NCBI GenBank assembly: GCA_032209605.1
Contig: JASFXZ010000037.1
Location: forward strand, 2,294,001 to 2,358,000
Origin: Mactromeris polynyma
Taxonomy: Eukaryota > Mollusca > Bivalvia > Venerida > Mactridae
Direction of reading: 5' to 3'
DNA: 64,000 nt
The notes beneath the pieces were generated by a model that did not search any database, was not told the origin of the DNA, and saw only the letters and a list, made by a program, of their open reading frames with translations. Position 1 is the stretch's first letter, and each line of letters begins with the position of its first letter. The position numbers were made by a program, and so were the translations under genes. Positions 60,600 to 64,000 of the stretch are shown here, piece after piece.

Positions 60600-61292
60600 C
60601 AAAATGCTCTGTACTGTGAATGTCTTTACTTGCATACTATCCAGTTAAAGTTCTGTACTGTGAATGTCTTTACTTGAATACTATATCCAGTTAAAGTTCT
60701 GTACTGTGAATGTCTTTACTTGCATACTATATCCAGTTAAAGTTCTGTACTGTGAATGTCTTTACTTGCATACTATCCAGTTAAAGTTCTGTACTGTGAA
60801 TGTCTTTACTTGCATACTATATCCAGTTCAAGTTCTGTACTGTGAATGTCTTTACTTGCATACTATATCCAGTTAAAGTTCTGTACTGTGAATGTCTTTA
60901 CTTGCATACTATATCCAGTTAAAGTTCTGTACTGTGAATGTCTTTACTTGCATACTATATCCAGTTAAAGTTCTGTACTGTGAATGTCTTTACTTGCATA
61001 CTATCCAGTTAAAGTTCTGTACTGTGAATGTCTTTACTTGCATACTATATCCAGTTAAAGTTCTGTACTGTGAATGTCTTTACTTGCATACTATCCAGTT
61101 AAAGCTCTGTACTGTGAATGTCTTTACTTGCATACTATCCAGTTAAAGTTCTGTACTGTGAATGTCTTTACTTGCATACTATCCCGTTAAAGTTCTGTAC
61201 TGTGAATGTCTTTACTTGCATACTATCCAGTTAAAGTTCTGTACTGTGAATGTCTTTACTTGCATACTATCCAGTTAAAGTTCTGTACTGTG
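60600..61292. repeat. Minisatellite, 44/46-bp unit, about 15 copies
   Basis: The unit TGTACTGTGAATGTCTTTAC plus TTGCATACTAT(AT)CCAGTTAAAGTTC occurs in two length variants that differ by the extra AT. The mix of 44- and 46-bp units yields short plus-strand open frames with periodic peptides. The first unit (from about 60608) opens directly from GCAAAATGCTC. Confidence 0.95.
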
Positions 61293-63404
61293 AGGATGTC
61301 TAAAATTTTCAATTATATCTTAACTCCTGAGTCACCTGGAACCTACAACACTGAATGGATCCAACATTGCAGCATTACTAGTATTTTAATTTCACATTAT
61401 ACATTCTCCACCAACCAACACAATGTATCTCTAAACCACATTCATATATCTGCATGAATTCTGAATATAGCAACCTCACAAAGTCTATCACAATTACACA
61501 ACTACAATGGATTTCTGAATTAGTCAATTTGACATACATATATATTGTACAGATAGGTAACATATGAGCACCGCTGTATGATTTCCAACCTTTTCTGTAA
61601 GTGACATATCACCATGTACTGACAGTAAGCAATGGATATTTTCCCCATATGGCAATATGAAAACAAAGTGACCATACGGAGGAAATATTGTTTCCTGCTT
61701 GCAAATAGTGACATCACATGAAATGACGTCACTTACAGAAGCTCAGGTTGTAAATCCCATAGCAACGCTCATATAGCATGGGGACATATAATGAAACAGC
61801 ACCCTCTCTGAGGAGGAACATCACAGATAGGTAACACAAATACACAGTACATGGACTGTCATAATTACTCAAGTTGAGCTTTCTACATGAACTCTAAATC
61901 ACACGACTGCAAGTCTGAGGGTATGACTTTTAAATGAACAGTTAATATAACATAACATTATAAGACAGACTAGAGTTCTGTGATTAGGCCTCATAGTGCA
62001 ATGACTTTGTCTACCAATATCCAGTAAAGGGTAACAAACTATTGCTTAGACAAGAATTACCCACAATTACAAGGCATTAATTACTCTGTCTGTCTGTTGT
62101 GTGACTTAACACTTCCTGGAATAAGTGGCATGGAGTCCATGCTGGTATTTGGTGGGTTTTTCAAGCGCTCTTAATTAGACTACAGGATATAGTCAACACA
62201 TTATTTTTCCAAGACAGATAAAATGCAAGCATGTCTGGTAAGAACAGCTAACTGTAAAGGCCTTGCCCTGTATTCACTAACATTTTAAGCCTGGATTCGA
62301 GACATCAACCACAAGAAATCAATCCCAAAAATTGCTACTACATGTATTGCTACTGAACCATTCATACCTGAGCTTTCTTGACACAATAATTCTCATGAAT
62401 TTGAATTTTGATCTAAGTACATCGAAATAAAAGCTTAAGTCTCAAACTGTTATTTTGAGTCCGAAATAATACCAAATATATCACTCCACATTTCCCAGCC
62501 TATTAAAGCATCATGACTGCAATTTAGTTACATCGATTTTAAAACTGCCATTTACTTTTATGACAAACACAAATTACTGTGAGTAATAAACTGTTGTCAG
62601 CAAATACTTGCCCTAGTTATGTCAAATTTCACTCGGAAACCAATAAAATATTGAATCAAACATTTGTATTCTCAGGCACATGCTTATCATTTATACTGAC
62701 AAGCATTTTTTACGCTTTCATGGAGATGTTGGCAGCCAATTTGAACTTTATAATGCTGAGGCATTGGTTGTATGCAAATGCTAAACTTAAATGTAATATT
62801 TATCTGCGGACCTTTAAAACAGAAAGTGTGACATGGTATATTGACATGGTTCAGAGTATTGAAAATAAATATAATGCACAATTTTAGAGACAAAAAAGGA
62901 GAAACCAGGACACTCAGATGAAAATGTCAATTTTGACATCAATTTGGTAAATGATCATTCATAATAGGACAAAAACTTCCAAAGAGGTCATAATTTTGAT
63001 ATAGAAGGTCATAATGTGTAGCTTAATGAAAAAGATCATTGATTAAAGAAAACAATGCCAGTTTGAATCATAGCTCAGGTCTCAAGCTTATCATTATTAT
63101 AATTTTTATTATTATTAATAGTATTTTTATTATAATCTATAACCTAAGCATACTTATATCAACGCAATCCAATATATCATTGATTAAAGTAGCAATGATC
63201 AAAAGATCAATGTGAAATGTAGGAAAGAAAGGGGACAATCCCCAGCACAATCCTGTAAATTGACCTTATATAGTGCTAAGAATAAGAAATTCAGATGTTT
63301 AGAAATTTGGATGGAATTTGGAAGAAATTTGGACGGAAGTAGTAAAACATTAATTAGCATGAAGCTGTATTATGCATGTTTCTGTTAGAGTTTAGATTAG
63401 GGCT

Positions 63405-63500
63405 GTGTATCGCCAGACAAAGGGCGATCCGATTCGAATCGCGATCTTTGACTTGCGATCCACGAATCGATTCACGATTCACTAGGTATATAGCAATACA
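63405..63500. mobile_element. Possible left end of a hAT-type element
   Basis: TTAGGGCTGTGTATCGCC is followed by a cluster of ATCG-rich palindromes: CGATTCGAATCG (perfect) and CGAATCGATTCACGATTC. This start is reminiscent of hAT-type termini. The other end is not visible before the window ends. Confidence 0.35.
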
Positions 63501-64000
63501 CATATGAAAGTAAATGAATAAAATAAACATATAAACTAAAACCTCATTTTGAATGTTTTATGCTACAAAACATTTAAAAACAGTCTTCATTTACAGAATA
63601 CAGAATAAATTTTGGAAGTAAACGATGCTGGTGCATTTCTGTACCGTGGATTTGAAGATGCCATGTTGACATTTACTGCACTCTGCAGACGATAATTTTT
63701 GATAGCTTTCTTTACATGAAATTTCGCATTTTCATTTAATATCGTAGTTCTTCTTTTTTATAATTTCTTACGTGCTCTGACATTTTATTTCTAATTTCTC
63801 AAAGCGTATACTTTTTAAAACATTATAAATCGTCAAAACCTTGAGAGACAGCATTATTCATTCGAACACCGCACAACTAATTGAATGCTAGCTCTGCATG
63901 AATCGACTTCCGGTTGCAACAGTGTAACGTTTTTCGGATATTTCGGATAAACAATGCATTATTATTTATTTTAAAACAACGCAATACTTGCTTGCATTGA

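Larger units (their letters stand above)
54322..64000 (-). other. Upstream intron or 5' flank of the nuclear receptor gene
   Basis: The acceptor at 54322 shows that the transcript begins further upstream, so at least part of this region is intron. No 5' exon or promoter could be identified. It contains the repeats at 54643, 55502, 57722, 58280 and 60600, and a possible hAT end at 63405. The stretches 56150-57720 and 61292-63400 hold only AT-rich DNA. Confidence 0.6.

Noticed and set aside
60664..61457. Plus-strand frames with repeated Cys-rich peptides
   Set aside because: They arise from the 44/46-bp minisatellite and have no independent coding signal.
62579..62887. 102-residue plus-strand frame near the right end
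   Set aside because: No domain or homology signal that I recognise; composition matches non-coding surroundings.

Overview
The window is AT-rich, repeat-rich eukaryotic (animal) nuclear DNA. The coding evidence is one multi-exon gene with GT-AG introns. The dispersed repeats, notably elements opening AACAAGAGGGCC(ATGAT)GGCCC...CGCTCACC and short tRNA-like SINEs, are of a kind I associate with bivalve molluscs. The species cannot be named from the sequence.

The main content is a single nuclear receptor gene on the minus strand, spread over about 48 kb. I reconstruct six coding exons whose splice phases all agree: 54319-53854, 21246-20989, 15452-13855, 10874-10707, 7986-7767 and 6313-6072. Together they give 2952 nt, or 983 residues plus a stop. 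The order is a charged N-terminal A/B region, a C4 zinc-finger DNA-binding domain in one exon, an exceptionally long hinge (about 460 residues) with a CtBP-type PLDLS motif, two SUMO consensus sites, two LxxLL motifs and Q/S-rich stretches, and then a complete NR1-type ligand-binding domain. The DNA-binding domain has an enlarged linker between its zinc fingers and a GRRS-type C-terminal extension. The receptor therefore looks like an NR1-related but unplaced (possibly lophotrochozoan-specific) member rather than a plain E75, ROR or PPAR.

Layout from left to right on the plus strand: 1-575 is the 3' end of a non-LTR retrotransposon; 600-6071 is non-coding DNA downstream of the receptor stop (3'UTR plus flank); 6072-15452 holds the ligand-binding-domain and hinge exons; 20989-21246 is the DNA-binding-domain exon; 21247-53853 is one 32.6-kb intron full of mobile elements and minisatellites; 53854-54321 is the N-terminal exon; 54322-64000 is upstream intron or flank with no exon I can support.

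Four of the five introns and the upstream flank carry minisatellites with unrelated units of 28 to 64 bp; the largest is about 40 copies of a 45-49-bp unit at 28586-30420. Other structures are two TA-flanked MITEs of one family, a 1.2-kb TA-flanked inverted-repeat element built from AACCATGG motifs, a near-perfect 80-nt hairpin at 40031-40111, and a CpG-containing promoter-like patch with an ATG|GTAAG donor near 36.8 kb inside the largest intron.
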